64,000 nucleotides of DNA from Paramesorhizobium deserti (GCF_001558695.1 NZ_LNTU01000012.1:248001-312000), one strand, 5' to 3'; shown: positions 35,533 to 44,780, counted from the first letter of the stretch. Translations and numbers: made by a program. Notes: generated by a model from the letters alone, not told the origin.

Positions 35533-36741
35533 TCAATTCTGGATCGGAAGGCAGTCGATCCGCTGGCGCTTCAACTGCCCGCAAGCCTTGCCCGCAGCAG
35601 CCGAATCCCGGAACCCGGCAAAACGCACACGATAGACCTTGCGGCGTTTTTCGGCTGGCGAAATGACCGCCTTCAACCCAGGAGCCACTTTATCTACCGC
35701 GGCGCGCAACTCCGCCTGCAGCCTTTCAGCGCCCGCGAGAGTCGGTGGCGCACCGAGCTGAATCGCCCATATCCTGTCAGAAGTAGACGTGATTTCAGCG
35801 CCGCCATCACCCTGTTCGACACGAGAATCCTCGATCAAATCAGCGACCGGGTCCGTTTTCGGCGCGGCGGCAGCCACCTCAATGGCAGGTTGCGACTTCG
35901 CCGCCGCCATGAGTTCCTTCCCGGTCTCCGCATTCTCCTCGCCATAGCGTGTCAGCAGCTTCGCCATCTGGTCGTCCCGCTGCCGGGCCGACGTCGCGCC
36001 GAGCACCACGCCGACCAGATGCTTGTTGTTGATGACGGCGGACGAAACGAGGTTGTATCCCGATACAGCGGTATAGCCGGTCTTGATGCCGTCAACGCCC
36101 TGATAACGGTACATCAGATTGTTGTGGCCGTTCAGCACCCGATTGCGGAAGGTGAACGACCGCTGCGAGAATAGCGCGAATTCCTCCGGAAAATCATGGC
36201 GCAGTGCCATGCCGAGCACGGCCATGTCGCGGGCGGTGGTAAGTTGCGTCATCTTCGCCGTGAGGCCGGAGGGATTGACGAAGAATGTGCTCTTCATGCC
36301 TAGCTGGCGGGCGCGTGCCGTCATCAGACGGCCGAACCCCGCTTCCGATCCCGCCATATACTCGCCCAGAACTGTTGCCGCATCGTTTGCCGAAACGATG
36401 ATCATGCCATTGATGGCATCACGCACCGTAATCGTCTCGCCCGGCTTCAGATAGAGCTTCATGCGAACCTTGGCGGCCGCATTTTTCGAAATCGGCATGG
36501 CCTCGTCCCATTTCAGCCTGCCGGTCTTCAGGGCCTCGAAGGCGAGATACAGCGTCATCATCTTTGCGAGCGAGGCAGGGGCCCGCTGCATATGCGCGTC
36601 GTCCTGGCCGAGAATCTGCCCGCTACCGGCATCGAATACGACCCAGGAGGAGTTTGCCGTGGCGGCAGGCGCATAAAGAACACCAAGGCCAAGCATAAGG
36701 GATGCGATAAGCCGCGAAGAACGGCTCGACAATTTAAGCAT
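35533..36741 (-). CDS. Second D-alanyl-D-alanine carboxypeptidase with SPOR domain
   Basis: A 402-residue periplasmic penicillin-binding peptidase. The signal peptide ends near residue 29 (PAATA). SLAK at 57-60 is the catalytic SxxK, SAN is at 117-119 and KTG at 220-222. A linker with acidic and Ala-rich segments leads to a C-terminal SPOR domain (about 322-400). It shares many segments with the gene at 17624 (ASLxKMMTLY, GVDGIKTGYT, SGYNLVSS), so the two are paralogues. This one has no lipobox-like cysteine. Confidence 0.94.
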   Translation of the reverse strand: MLKLSSRSSRLIASLMLGLGVLYAPAATANSSWVVFDAGSGQILGQDDAHMQRAPASLAKMMTLYLAFEALKTGRLKWDEAMPISKNAAAKVRMKLYLKPGETITVRDAINGMIIVSANDAATVLGEYMAGSEAGFGRLMTARARQLGMKSTFFVNPSGLTAKMTQLTTARDMAVLGMALRHDFPEEFALFSQRSFTFRNRVLNGHNNLMYRYQGVDGIKTGYTAVSGYNLVSSAVINNKHLVGVVLGATSARQRDDQMAKLLTRYGEENAETGKELMAAAKSQPAIEVAAAAPKTDPVADLIEDSRVEQGDGGAEITSTSDRIWAIQLGAPPTLAGAERLQAELRAAVDKVAPGLKAVISPAEKRRKVYRVRFAGFRDSAAAGKACGQLKRQRIDCLPIQN

Positions 36742-36837
36742 GATGGCTCGCTGGAATGTGAACGTCCGGGGAGGGAAATGCAGGCAAATTGCGGCTCAAA
36801 AAAGACGCGATGCCACCTTGTATTTCAAGGAGCTAAA

Positions 36838-36879
36838 GCATGATCTCGAAAAGTCGCTTAACTTTGGACAAGATCATGC
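36838..36879. repeat. Degenerate copy of the GCATGATC palindromic element
   Basis: GCATGATC (36838-36845) and GATCATGC (36872-36879) are perfect inverted arms, and the left side continues TCGAAAAG as in the common Rhizobiales intergenic palindrome. The centre has lost its symmetry. It sits in the 161-base gap between yidD (ending at 36903) and the carboxypeptidase start. Confidence 0.65.
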
Positions 36880-36902
36880 GGCTAAAAACACCGAGCCACC
36901 TT

Positions 36903-37268
36903 TCAGTTTTTGCAAGCCGAGCAGCGCCAGTAGCGCCAGGGCAGATACCAGGCAAATTCCGGATCCAGCGTTTCCGGCACGGGGTCGAGCCCATGCGTGC
37001 CCCCCGGCCCGCAGCGCATGACGCGGAACAGCCCCATCCAGCCGCCGGCCCAGAGACCATGGCGGGCGATGGCCTCATAGGCATATTCCGAGCAGGTCGG
37101 CAGATGACGGCAGGAATTGCCGATGAAGCCCGACAGGGTCAGCTGGTAGAGCCGCACCAGCGCCGTTCCGACGAGACGGTCCGGCGTCTTATGCCAGGAG
37201 CCATCGAAATTGCGGCTATAGCGCTTTGGACGGGCGGTCGCCGGATCATGCGGATGGGAATGGCACAT
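36903..37268 (-). CDS. yidD: Membrane protein insertion efficiency factor YidD
   Basis: A 121-residue YidD. The core LVRLYQLTLSGFIGNSCRHLPTCSEYAYEAIARHGLWAGGWMGLFRVMRCGPGGTHGLDPVP holds the conserved YQ..(S)P and C-R-x-x-P-T-C-S-x-Y motifs. A 35-residue N-terminal extension precedes it. ATG 37268 is chosen over a GTG one codon earlier. It is coupled to the Fe-S scaffold gene, whose stop lies directly before it. Usually yidD sits near rnpA/yidC; here it is elsewhere, as in other Rhizobiales. Confidence 0.93.
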   Translation of the reverse strand: MCHSHPHDPATARPKRYSRNFDGSWHKTPDRLVGTALVRLYQLTLSGFIGNSCRHLPTCSEYAYEAIARHGLWAGGWMGLFRVMRCGPGGTHGLDPVPETLDPEFAWYLPWRYWRCSACKN

Positions 37269-37271
37269 CAC

Positions 37272-37715
37272 TCAGGCCGCGGCAGCGCTCTTTTTCTCGA
37301 TCTGTTCGATGCAATCGACAACCGCATCGAAGGTCAGCATGGTCGAGGCGTGGCGCGCCTTGTAATCGCGTATCGGCTCCAGGAATTTCAGGTCCTCGAA
37401 ACGTCCTTGCGGCGGCGCCCCGTTTTCCTTCAGCATCCGCAGCATGGTTTCGCGCACGGCCTTCAGCTCTTCCGTCGTGGCGCCGATCACCTGACGCGCC
37501 ATGATGGAAGAGGACGCCTGCCCGAGCGCGCATGCCTTCACGTCATGGGCGAAATCGGTAACGACGCCGTCCCGCATCCTGAGATCGACAGTGACGGTCG
37601 ATCCGCATAGCTTGGAATGGGCCGTGGCGCTGGCATCCGGTGCATCGAGGCGCCCGATCCGCGGAATGTTTCCGGCAAATTCCAATATGCGTGCGTTATA
37701 AATTTCATCGATCAT
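37272..37715 (-). CDS. Iron-sulfur cluster assembly scaffold (IscU/NifU-like)
   Basis: A 147-residue NifU-N/IscU-type protein. It carries cysteines at SKLCGSTVTVDL and VKACALGQASSS and a third near the C-terminus (VVDCIEQ), matching the three-Cys scaffold layout. The sequence lacks the LPPVK HscA-binding motif of classical IscU, so it belongs to the variant found in alphaproteobacteria. AAGGAC stands 8 bases before ATG 37715. It is translated just ahead of yidD and divergent from folE. Confidence 0.88.
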   Translation of the reverse strand: MIDEIYNARILEFAGNIPRIGRLDAPDASATAHSKLCGSTVTVDLRMRDGVVTDFAHDVKACALGQASSSIMARQVIGATTEELKAVRETMLRMLKENGAPPQGRFEDLKFLEPIRDYKARHASTMLTFDAVVDCIEQIEKKSAAAA

Positions 37716-37763
37716 AGTCGCCGTCCTTCGCGCCAGCGCTAAATATTGTCGCTGCGGTGCTCT

Positions 37764-37792
37764 TTGAATATGCAAATTTCAATCTATATAAT
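37764..37792 (+). promoter_or_regulatory. Sigma-70 promoter of folE
   Basis: TTGAAT (37764-37769) and TATAAT (37787-37792) are 17 bases apart, close to the ideal housekeeping promoter. It points to folE and implies a leader of about 165 bases. The -35 end begins an imperfect dyad (TTGAA and TTCAA 9 bases apart), possibly an operator. Confidence 0.65.
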
Positions 37793-37931
37793 ATGGGTGA
37801 CCTGCGAGCGCCAAGGCCGAACCGCCATATCGCGCCTCGCAGAGAAGAGGATGGGAGCCGAAACGGCCCGTCCGCCTATCAATACACCGTCCCGCTCATG
37901 ACAGCGCATCGTTGTATTGTCCGTTTAACTC

Positions 37932-37951
37932 GTCTCCTCCTCGAAGGAGAC
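37932..37951 (+). promoter_or_regulatory. Hairpin just ahead of the folE ribosome site
   Basis: GTCTCCT (37932-37938) pairs with AGGAGAC (37945-37951) around a 6-base loop, ending 3 bases before GGGAGA, the folE ribosome site. The AGGAG inside the arm is itself a ribosome-site decoy. It may modulate folE translation. Role inferred from position. Confidence 0.4.
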
Positions 37952-37965
37952 TACGGGAGATACTG

Positions 37966-38592
37966 ATGGACGCTATTTTGAACCTCCGCGAGAGCTCCGC
38001 GCGCCAGGGAAAGAAAACTGTGACACGCCCGACGCAGCAGGAAGCCGAAGCCGCCGTGCGTACCCTTTTGCTCTGGGCCGGTGACAATCCGGACCGCGAA
38101 GGCCTGCTCGAGACGCCGAAGCGCGTGGTGAAATCCTATAAGGAGCTCTTCTCCGGCTATGAGGAATCGCCCGAGGAGGTGCTCGGAACCACCTTCGAGG
38201 AAGTCGCCGGCTACGCCGATCCGGTCCTGGTGAAGGATATCAATTTCCACTCGCACTGCGAGCACCACATGCTGCCGATCATCGGCAAGGCGCATATCGC
38301 CTATCTGCCGGCCGGCCGGGTCGTCGGCCTTTCCAAGATCGCGCGGCTGGTGGATATTTTCGGCCGTCGTCTGCAGACGCAGGAGAGCATCACCGCCCAG
38401 ATCGCCGACGCCATGGACACGATCCTGCAGCCGCGCGGCGTCGCCGTGATGATCGAGGCCGACCATATGTGCATGGCGATGCGCGGCATCCGCAAGCAGG
38501 GATCGACCACCATCACCACCACCTTCAAGGGGACGTATCACGAGGACGTCAACGAGCAGGTGCGCTTCATGACGATGGTGCGGCACGGCTGA
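37966..38592 (+). CDS. folE: GTP cyclohydrolase I
   Basis: FolE converts GTP to dihydroneopterin triphosphate, the first step of folate synthesis. The 208-residue protein has the signatures [58 protein letters not shown] (zinc Cys and His), and [22 protein letters not shown] (second zinc Cys). ATG 37966 lies 5 bases after GGGAGA. An open extension upstream of 18 codons is not conserved. Its own promoter and a long leader are visible upstream. hisI follows 101 bases later. Confidence 0.97.
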   Translation: MDAILNLRESSARQGKKTVTRPTQQEAEAAVRTLLLWAGDNPDREGLLETPKRVVKSYKELFSGYEESPEEVLGTTFEEVAGYADPVLVKDINFHSHCEHHMLPIIGKAHIAYLPAGRVVGLSKIARLVDIFGRRLQTQESITAQIADAMDTILQPRGVAVMIEADHMCMAMRGIRKQGSTTITTTFKGTYHEDVNEQVRFMTMVRHG

Positions 38593-38693
38593 CCGCGCAT
38601 TGCTTACCCATACGGCTTGGGCGAGGTGGATTGCGATCCCCTGCCCGGCCGCTTTCGCTTAAGAGCCGCAGACAGCCAGTCCCCGGGTGCACC

Positions 38694-39101
38694 ATGACCT
38701 CCCACTTTCCAGAACCCAACACCGACAAGGCCGAGAATGAAGAAGGCGCGATCTTCGCGCCGCGTTTCGATGCCGCTGGCCTCATCACCGCCGTTGTTAC
38801 CGATGCGGGCGACGGCATGCTGCTGATGGTCGCCCATATGAACGAGGAGGCGCTGCGGCTGACGCTTGAGACCGGCATAGCCCATTACTGGTCGCGCTCG
38901 CGCAAGACGCTGTGGAAGAAGGGCGAAACGTCGGGAAACCTGCAGACGGTCACCGAAATCCGCACCGATTGCGACCAGGACGCCCTGTGGCTCAAGGTTA
39001 AGGTGGCGGGCGACGGGCCCACCTGCCATACGGGCCGGCGCTCCTGCTTCTATCGCACGATTTCGGCGAAAGATGGCGCGGCCGTACTTACCAAGGATTA
39101 G
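38694..39101 (+). CDS. hisI: Phosphoribosyl-AMP cyclohydrolase
   Basis: HisI opens the ring of PR-AMP, the third step of histidine synthesis. The 135-residue protein shows [49 protein letters not shown] and the metal-binding [24 protein letters not shown] (here [11 protein letters not shown]) provides the zinc cysteines. It is the stand-alone form, not fused to HisE. The start is ATG 38694; the frame is open upstream only as a shadow of folE. Confidence 0.95.
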   Translation: MTSHFPEPNTDKAENEEGAIFAPRFDAAGLITAVVTDAGDGMLLMVAHMNEEALRLTLETGIAHYWSRSRKTLWKKGETSGNLQTVTEIRTDCDQDALWLKVKVAGDGPTCHTGRRSCFYRTISAKDGAAVLTKD

Positions 39102-39248
39102 TCCCGTCCTGCGATCGAACGATCCTTCAGCCCCGCCCGTCCCATCAAAAGCCTGTGTAGCGATACACGCCGCCATTTTTCTGCGATATTTATTCATTGG
39201 ATACCTATCCTTTCTAAAATCATCACGGTTCGATGAGGAGTGATTGGT

Positions 39249-40268
39249 GTGCTCGAATGGGTTTCACGGAAAAATCGCCAGGCTTCGGAAAATGGCGGCG
39301 CGGGGAACGGTGCGGCGAGCAGCGATGTGAAGAACACGCTCCTCCAGCAGCCCGAACAGCCCGATGAGCCGGTGAACCGGCCCAGGGAGCACAAGACACC
39401 GATCGCGCTGGCGCTCGGCGGGGGTGCTGCTCGCGGCTGGACGCATATCGGCGTCCTGAGAGCCCTGGAGGAAGCAGGCATCGAGATATCGATGATCGCC
39501 GGCACCTCCATCGGCGCCCTGGTCGGCGGCTGTTATCTGGCGGGAAAGCTCGACGAGCTCGAGGAATTCGCACGCGGGCTGACGCGGCGGCGTATGTTCA
39601 ATCTGCTCGATATCACCCTTCGCGGCAGCGGCCTGTTCGGCGGCATGAAGCTTGACGGGCGGCTGCGCGAGCATCTGGAAGGCGTGACCTTCGCGGATCT
39701 CCGGAAGCCGTTCACGGCCGTTTGCACCGAATTGCGCACCGGTCACGAGATATGGCTTTCCAATGGTCCGCTGGTGACGGCGATGCGGGCGTCCTATGCC
39801 CTGCCCGGCGTGTTCGAGCCGGTGCGTTTGGGCAGTCGCTTGCTGGTCGACGGCGCCTTGGTCAATCCGGTCCCCGTCTCTGTATGCCGGGCGAACGAAC
39901 AGCCGCTCGTCCTCGCCGTCAACCTGCACTATGATCAGTTCGGCCGGGCTGCGGTGGTCAAGCATGTCAGCCAGCAGCAGGAGCAGCTGCTCGAGGCGGA
40001 AATACCCGGTCATCGCAATGACGGCCGGATGGAGCGCGAGACGCGCCTTGGAATCACCGGCGTGATGATGGAAGCCTTCAACATCATCCAGGATCGCATC
40101 TCGCGCGCCCGCATGGCCGGCGATCCACCTGATATTTCGCTTATGCCGACAGTCGGCCATATCGGCCTCACCGAATTCCATCGCGCCGACGAGGCCATCA
40201 GCATCGGCTATGAAGAGACGATGAAGCATCTCAACGATATCAAGCGGCTGCAGAAGGTTCTCGTTTAG
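39249..40268 (+). CDS. Patatin-like phospholipase family protein (RssA-like)
   Basis: A 339-residue serine lipase-fold protein. ALALGGGAARGWTHIGVLRALEEAGIEISMIAGTSIGALVGGCYLAG contains the oxyanion GGGAARG and the nucleophile motif GTSIGA, and LVDGALVNPVP holds the catalytic Asp in DGA. The first 50 residues are hydrophilic and variable. The start is set at GTG 39249 because GAGGAG (39235-39240) is 8 bases ahead; an in-frame GTG at 39240 overlaps that site. No signal peptide is seen, so it is cytoplasmic or membrane-associated. Confidence 0.9.
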   Translation: MLEWVSRKNRQASENGGAGNGAASSDVKNTLLQQPEQPDEPVNRPREHKTPIALALGGGAARGWTHIGVLRALEEAGIEISMIAGTSIGALVGGCYLAGKLDELEEFARGLTRRRMFNLLDITLRGSGLFGGMKLDGRLREHLEGVTFADLRKPFTAVCTELRTGHEIWLSNGPLVTAMRASYALPGVFEPVRLGSRLLVDGALVNPVPVSVCRANEQPLVLAVNLHYDQFGRAAVVKHVSQQQEQLLEAEIPGHRNDGRMERETRLGITGVMMEAFNIIQDRISRARMAGDPPDISLMPTVGHIGLTEFHRADEAISIGYEETMKHLNDIKRLQKVLV

Positions 40269-40569
40269 GGCGTGGAGATGATTTCGCCCATCCGAAACCC
40301 GCCGGGCAGGCGGGAACGTTGAACATCAGGATTCAGCAGCCAAATTGCCGTCATTCCAGTGCTTGTCACTGTAATCCATGCCTCAACCGCTCCACTGCAA
40401 CCACGGTCGGGAATTTGCCGGTCAGTGGATTTTCCCAGAGGTATGCGGCCGTTCACATGCCCTTCTTCCAGGGCTTTGAAAAAAGACGCTTCAAAGCCGA
40501 TATTGGGCTTGTTTCCCCCAGATCGATTTGCTACATGCCGCGAGCCGATGAGTTCGGCCCTACCACGAT
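40269..40569. other. Gap between the patatin gene and tRNA-Leu
   Basis: About 300 bases with no credible gene. A 6-bp hairpin CCCGCC/GGCGGG at 40298-40314 follows the patatin stop but has no U-run. The remaining part is moderately AT-rich and should hold the tRNA promoter. A minus-strand frame crosses the whole area, but it reads through the tRNA and is rejected. Confidence 0.4.
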
Positions 40570-40654
40570 GCGGTCGTGGCGGAATTGGTAGACGCGCAGC
40601 GTTGAGGTCGCTGTGGGGCAACCCGTGGAAGTTCGAGTCTTCTCGACCGCACCA
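40570..40654 (+). tRNA. tRNA-Leu (anticodon GAG)
   Basis: The acceptor arms GCGGTCG (40570-40576) and CGACCGC (40644-40650) pair fully, followed by A and an encoded CCA (40652-40654). The D arm has GGCGGAATTGGTAGACGC, the anticodon stem CAGCG/CGCTG encloses TTGAGGT giving anticodon GAG, a long variable arm follows, and GTTCGAGTC is the T loop. This reads CUC/CUU codons. Length is 85 bases. Confidence 0.97.
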
Positions 40655-40781
40655 TTCTTCTCTTAGAGGGAAGAAGTTGATGTTTTCCCGCAAGTTTCGC
40701 GAGTTTGCCCGATGACAACCTTGTTATCGGCATGAGATGCCGTCTGGAAGTTCGGCGTCAAAAAGTCCATATGGGACCATC

Positions 40782-41564
40782 ATGACGACAGATGATCCCA
40801 TTTCTTCCATTCAAGGCGAGCTACAAAGCTCCGAAACGGGTCGGCGCAGAGAGCGTTCGGCCCTCCCAGCCACCTTTCTCCCCACTGACGGTTCACCGCC
40901 GGTGGAGTGGCTCGTCGCCGAGGGGCTGACCGACTATTCCGCCGCCCTCGCCTTCATGGAATCACGCGTTGCGGCGATTCGCGAAGGAACCGCGCCGGAG
41001 CTCGTCTGGCTTGTCGAGCACCCGCCGCTCTATACCGCCGGCACCAGTGCCAGGGAGAGCGACCTGCTCGCCCCCGACCGGTTTCCCGTCTACCAGACCG
41101 GGCGCGGCGGCGAATATACCTATCACGGCCCTGGCCAGCGTGTTGCCTATGTAATGCTCGATCTGAAGCGTCGCCGCGAGGATGTGCGCGCCTTCGTTAC
41201 AGCGCTCGAGGACTGGATTATCCGGACGCTTGCCGAATTCAACGTCAAGGGCGAACGGCGCGAGGACCGTATCGGCGTCTGGGTCACACGGCCGGAAAAG
41301 CCGCGGCTTGCCGATGGATCGTTTGCGGAAGACAAGATCGCAGCGATCGGCATCCGCCTGCGCCGCTGGGTGAGCTTCCACGGCATTGCCATCAATGTCG
41401 AGCCGGAGCTTGCCAATTTCGGCGGCATCGTGCCCTGCGGCGTAACCGAGCACGGCGTGACAAGCCTCGTCGATCTCGGACTGCCGCTAACCATGCAGGA
41501 CCTCGACCTGGCGCTCGCCAAGGCATTTGGAAGCGTTTTCGGTTCTATCGCCGCGAATCGCTGA
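40782..41564 (+). CDS. lipB: Octanoyl-[ACP]:protein octanoyltransferase LipB
   Basis: LipB moves octanoate from ACP to lipoyl domains, the first step of lipoylation. The 260-residue protein shows [33 protein letters not shown], and [38 protein letters not shown] with the catalytic Lys and Cys. The N-terminal 40 residues are variable. ATG 40782 is chosen; 15 more codons are open upstream. Its TGA abuts the pccA stop (TGA|TCA), so the two converging genes have no spacer. Confidence 0.95.
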   Translation: MTTDDPISSIQGELQSSETGRRRERSALPATFLPTDGSPPVEWLVAEGLTDYSAALAFMESRVAAIREGTAPELVWLVEHPPLYTAGTSARESDLLAPDRFPVYQTGRGGEYTYHGPGQRVAYVMLDLKRRREDVRAFVTALEDWIIRTLAEFNVKGERREDRIGVWVTRPEKPRLADGSFAEDKIAAIGIRLRRWVSFHGIAINVEPELANFGGIVPCGVTEHGVTSLVDLGLPLTMQDLDLALAKAFGSVFGSIAANR

Positions 41565-43574
41565 TCATTCGAACTCCATGATCACGGCGTCGACGGCGAG
41601 GCTGTCGCCCTTCTTCGCATTGATCGCGGATATGATCAGATCACGCTCGGCGCGCAGCACGTTTTCCATCTTCATCGCCTCGACCACGGCCAGTGTCTCG
41701 CCGGTCTTCACCTCCTGCCCCGTCTCCACATTGATGGAGACCACCAGCCCGGGCATTGGGCAAAGCAGCATTTTGGAGGTGTCCGGCGGCGTTTTTACCG
41801 GCATCAGCCGGTCGAGCTCGGCGATCCGCGGCGACATGGCGCGCGATGTGACCGACATGCCTTTCCAATCGATCCGCACGCCATTGAGCACCGGCCGGAC
41901 CTGCGCATTGACGAAATGCCCGCCGATCTCCCCGCGCCAGATGATTTCGCCCGGCTTCCATGGGCTGTGCAGCCGAACGTTTTCGCCGCAGATGGTCAGG
42001 ACAAGCGTAACGGGCGGTACGGCATTTGCCTCCGCAAGCTCGATCGGGAAATAGCGCTCTCCGATCCTCACTTCCCAGTTCGGATTGATCCGGCCGGAAT
42101 GCGGGCGCAGCCGATCGGCGAAATGATCGAGGCGCTCCTTGCGGACAAGTTCGACAGCCAGCGTTACTGCGGCCAAAATCTTCAGATCGGTCTCATCAGG
42201 AGCGATCGGCTGAAAGCCCTCTGGAAACTCTTCCGCGATGAACCCGGTCGAAAGCCGCCCCTCACGCCAACGCGGATGCTGCATCAGCGCCGAGAGGAAC
42301 GGGATATTATGTGCGATGCCATCGACCACGAAGGTATCGAGCGCATCAGCCATGGCGTCGATCGCCTCGATACGCGTCGGCGCCCAGGTACAGAGCTTGG
42401 CGACCATCGGGTCGTAGAACATCGAGATTTCAGCGCCTTCTACCACGCCCGTATCGTTACGGATGACGGCATTGCCGGAAGGTCCCTCGGCGGGCGGGCG
42501 ATAGCGTGTCAGCCGGCCAATGGAGGGCAGGAAATTGCGGTAAGGGTCCTCGGCATAGAGGCGGCTTTCGATCGCCCAGCCATTGAGCTTGATATCCTCC
42601 TGCCGCAGCTTGAGCTTCTCCCCGCTGGCAATGCGGATCATCGCTTCGACGAGATCGATGCCCGTGACGAGTTCCGTCACGGGATGCTCGACCTGCAGCC
42701 GCGTGTTCATTTCGAGGAAATAGAAATTGCGGTCCTTGTCGACGATGAACTCGACGGTGCCGGCGCTCTGGTAATCCACCGCCTGGGCCAGCGCCACGGC
42801 CTGCTCGCCCATGGCGAGCCGCGTCGCTTCATCGAGGAAAGGCGACGGCGCTTCCTCTACGACCTTCTGGTTGCGCCGCTGGATCGAACATTCGCGCTCG
42901 CCTAGATAAAGGCAATTGCCATGGGCATCCGCCAGCACCTGGATCTCGATATGGCGCGGCTCGACGATGAATTTCTCGATGAAGACGCGATCGTCGCCGA
43001 AGGAACTCTTCGCCTCCGAGCGCGCGCGCTCGAAACCGTCGCGCACCTCGGCCGCATTCCACGCAATGCGCATGCCCTTGCCGCCGCCGCCTGCCGAAGC
43101 CTTGATCATGACGGGATAGCCGATCTCGCCGGCGATCCGCTCGGCATGGGCCGCATCGGTGATGACATCGAGGAAACCCGGAACGGTGTTCACCTTAGCT
43201 GCGTTGGCGAATTTCTTCGATTCGATCTTGTCGCCCATCGCCACGATGGCTTTCGACTTTGGGCCGATAAAGACGATGCCGGCATTTTCCAGCGCTTCGC
43301 AAAAGGAGGCGCGCTCGGAAAGGAAGCCGTAGCCGGGATGCACGGCCTCTGCACCGGTCTGCTTGCAGGCCTCGATGATCTTTTCGGCGACGAGATAGCT
43401 CTCGGCAGCAGCGGACGGGCCGATATGCACGGCCTCATCGGCCATTTCCACATGCAACGCGTCGCGATCGGCATCCGAAAAAACGGCAACTGTCGCAATG
43501 CCCATCCGGCGCGCCGTCTTGATGACACGGCAGGCGATCTCACCGCGGTTTGCGATCAGTATCTTCTTGAACAT
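41565..43574 (-). CDS. pccA: Propionyl-/acetyl-CoA carboxylase biotin carboxylase alpha subunit
   Basis: The 669-residue chain carboxylates its own biotin and, with a beta subunit, makes methylmalonyl-CoA. FKKILIANRGEIACRVIKTARRMG is the biotin carboxylase start, GGGGKGM (KASAGGGGKGMRI) is the ATP-grasp loop, and MNTRLQVEHPVTE is the catalytic motif. A BT domain of about 100 residues and a BCCP domain follow, with biotinyl-Lys in EAMKMEN near the C-terminus. The length and BT domain favour PccA over a stand-alone AccC. No beta subunit is in the window. Confidence 0.92.
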   Translation of the reverse strand: MFKKILIANRGEIACRVIKTARRMGIATVAVFSDADRDALHVEMADEAVHIGPSAAAESYLVAEKIIEACKQTGAEAVHPGYGFLSERASFCEALENAGIVFIGPKSKAIVAMGDKIESKKFANAAKVNTVPGFLDVITDAAHAERIAGEIGYPVMIKASAGGGGKGMRIAWNAAEVRDGFERARSEAKSSFGDDRVFIEKFIVEPRHIEIQVLADAHGNCLYLGERECSIQRRNQKVVEEAPSPFLDEATRLAMGEQAVALAQAVDYQSAGTVEFIVDKDRNFYFLEMNTRLQVEHPVTELVTGIDLVEAMIRIASGEKLKLRQEDIKLNGWAIESRLYAEDPYRNFLPSIGRLTRYRPPAEGPSGNAVIRNDTGVVEGAEISMFYDPMVAKLCTWAPTRIEAIDAMADALDTFVVDGIAHNIPFLSALMQHPRWREGRLSTGFIAEEFPEGFQPIAPDETDLKILAAVTLAVELVRKERLDHFADRLRPHSGRINPNWEVRIGERYFPIELAEANAVPPVTLVLTICGENVRLHSPWKPGEIIWRGEIGGHFVNAQVRPVLNGVRIDWKGMSVTSRAMSPRIAELDRLMPVKTPPDTSKMLLCPMPGLVVSINVETGQEVKTGETLAVVEAMKMENVLRAERDLIISAINAKKGDSLAVDAVIMEFE

Positions 43575-43634
43575 CCGGCTTTTTCCTCCCTCGCGCAAAG
43601 TTCTACAACAAAGACATGCGATACCGGAAGAGCA

Positions 43635-44582
43635 TCAGACAAGCGCTTCCGGCACCTCCTCCGCGGCCTTCCTGCTGCGCTCGCGCATGAAGACATAAAT
43701 GCCGGATCCGATGATGATGAGGATGCCGAGCCATTTTGACGGTGTCGGAAACTCGCCGAAGACGACGAGCCCCACAAATACGGCCATGACGATCTCGAAA
43801 TACTGGAACGGCGCCAGCATCGATGCCGGCGCGAGGCGGAAGGCCTGCACCACCAAGAGATGACCGATGGTGGCAATCGCGCCCATCGCCACCAGCAGCC
43901 ACCATGAGAGCGTCACCGTGGGCAGGCCGAACCCCATATCGGCATGGCCGAACGTCTCGCCGACACCGAGCACCAGCGCCGAAAATGCCGCCCCGCCGAT
44001 GCCGGCATAGAACTGCATGACCAGCGGACTGTCGGCGACGGCATATCTGCGGTTGAGGATCAGATAGACCGCGAAGCACGCCGCCGTGCCGAGCGGCAGG
44101 AGCGCGACCCAGCCGAAAAGCTCGAAGCTCGGCTGGATGACGATCAGCGTGCCGATGAAGCCGACCACGACCGCCGTCAGGCGCCGCCAGCCCACCTCCT
44201 CCTTGAGGATGAGCGCCGAAAGCAGCGTGAGGAGCAGCGGCTCGACGAAGAAGATCGCGATCGCATCGGCGAGCGGCATGTATTTGACCGCCGTGAAGAA
44301 GCAGAGGCTGCCGAGCCCCATCAGCGCGCCGCGGATCAGGTTCCCCATGAGATTGCGGGTTTTCAGCACCTTTACTCCGCCGATCCCCAGAAGAATGACC
44401 AGCGTCAACAGCGACTGGACGAAGAAGCGGGAGAAACTGATGGTTGCCGGCGGCAGGCTATCGACGGTGGCGAGCCATTTGCCGATCGCGTCGAGGAGCG
44501 GCAGGAACAGCATCGCGCTGGTCATGACGATCATGCCCTTGACATGGGGCTGCATGACCGGGGCTTGCGTTTTTTCCTGCAT
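43635..44582 (-). CDS. DMT family transporter (EamA)
   Basis: A 315-residue inner-membrane protein with about ten hydrophobic helices in two EamA halves. The start FLPLLDAIGKWLAT and the conserved FFTAVKYMPLADAIAIFFVEPLLLTLLS of the first half are typical. The second half has FRLAPASMLAPFQYFEIVMAVFVGLVVFGEFP. Substrate cannot be deduced. ATG 44582 with an AGG 9 bases ahead is preferred; the frame is open 24 codons upstream. It is 60 bases after pccA on the same strand and divergent from parE. Confidence 0.85.
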   Translation of the reverse strand: MQEKTQAPVMQPHVKGMIVMTSAMLFLPLLDAIGKWLATVDSLPPATISFSRFFVQSLLTLVILLGIGGVKVLKTRNLMGNLIRGALMGLGSLCFFTAVKYMPLADAIAIFFVEPLLLTLLSALILKEEVGWRRLTAVVVGFIGTLIVIQPSFELFGWVALLPLGTAACFAVYLILNRRYAVADSPLVMQFYAGIGGAAFSALVLGVGETFGHADMGFGLPTVTLSWWLLVAMGAIATIGHLLVVQAFRLAPASMLAPFQYFEIVMAVFVGLVVFGEFPTPSKWLGILIIIGSGIYVFMRERSRKAAEEVPEALV

Positions 44583-44759
44583 CGGGGGACCTGCATAGGC
44601 TGCGGCAAAGGAAGCGTGGAGATTCCCATACGCCATTGCCGAACGCCGCGCCATGGGCGTTTATCGACATGGGGGAAGCGGCTTCTCACCTTTTTGCCGC
44701 AAACCGTGGTTAAGAATTGGAAAACAATCCCCGGATATGATGAGGCATCATGGGAACGG

Positions 44760-44780
44760 AAGGCGAACCTCGGTCGCCTT
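44760..44780. promoter_or_regulatory. Hairpin in the DMT-parE divergent region
   Basis: AAGGCGA and TCGCCTT form a 7-bp stem with a 7-base loop, with TTTAGC following on the plus strand, 75 bases before parE. The 272-base divergent region otherwise shows no gene. It may be a small leader element. Confidence 0.3.

Noticed and set aside
40265-40693. 142-residue minus-strand ORF across the tRNA-Leu gene
   Set aside because: It reads the antisense of the tRNA (GREDSNFHGLPH-type peptide), a known artefact of annotation; the remaining part has no recognised domain.
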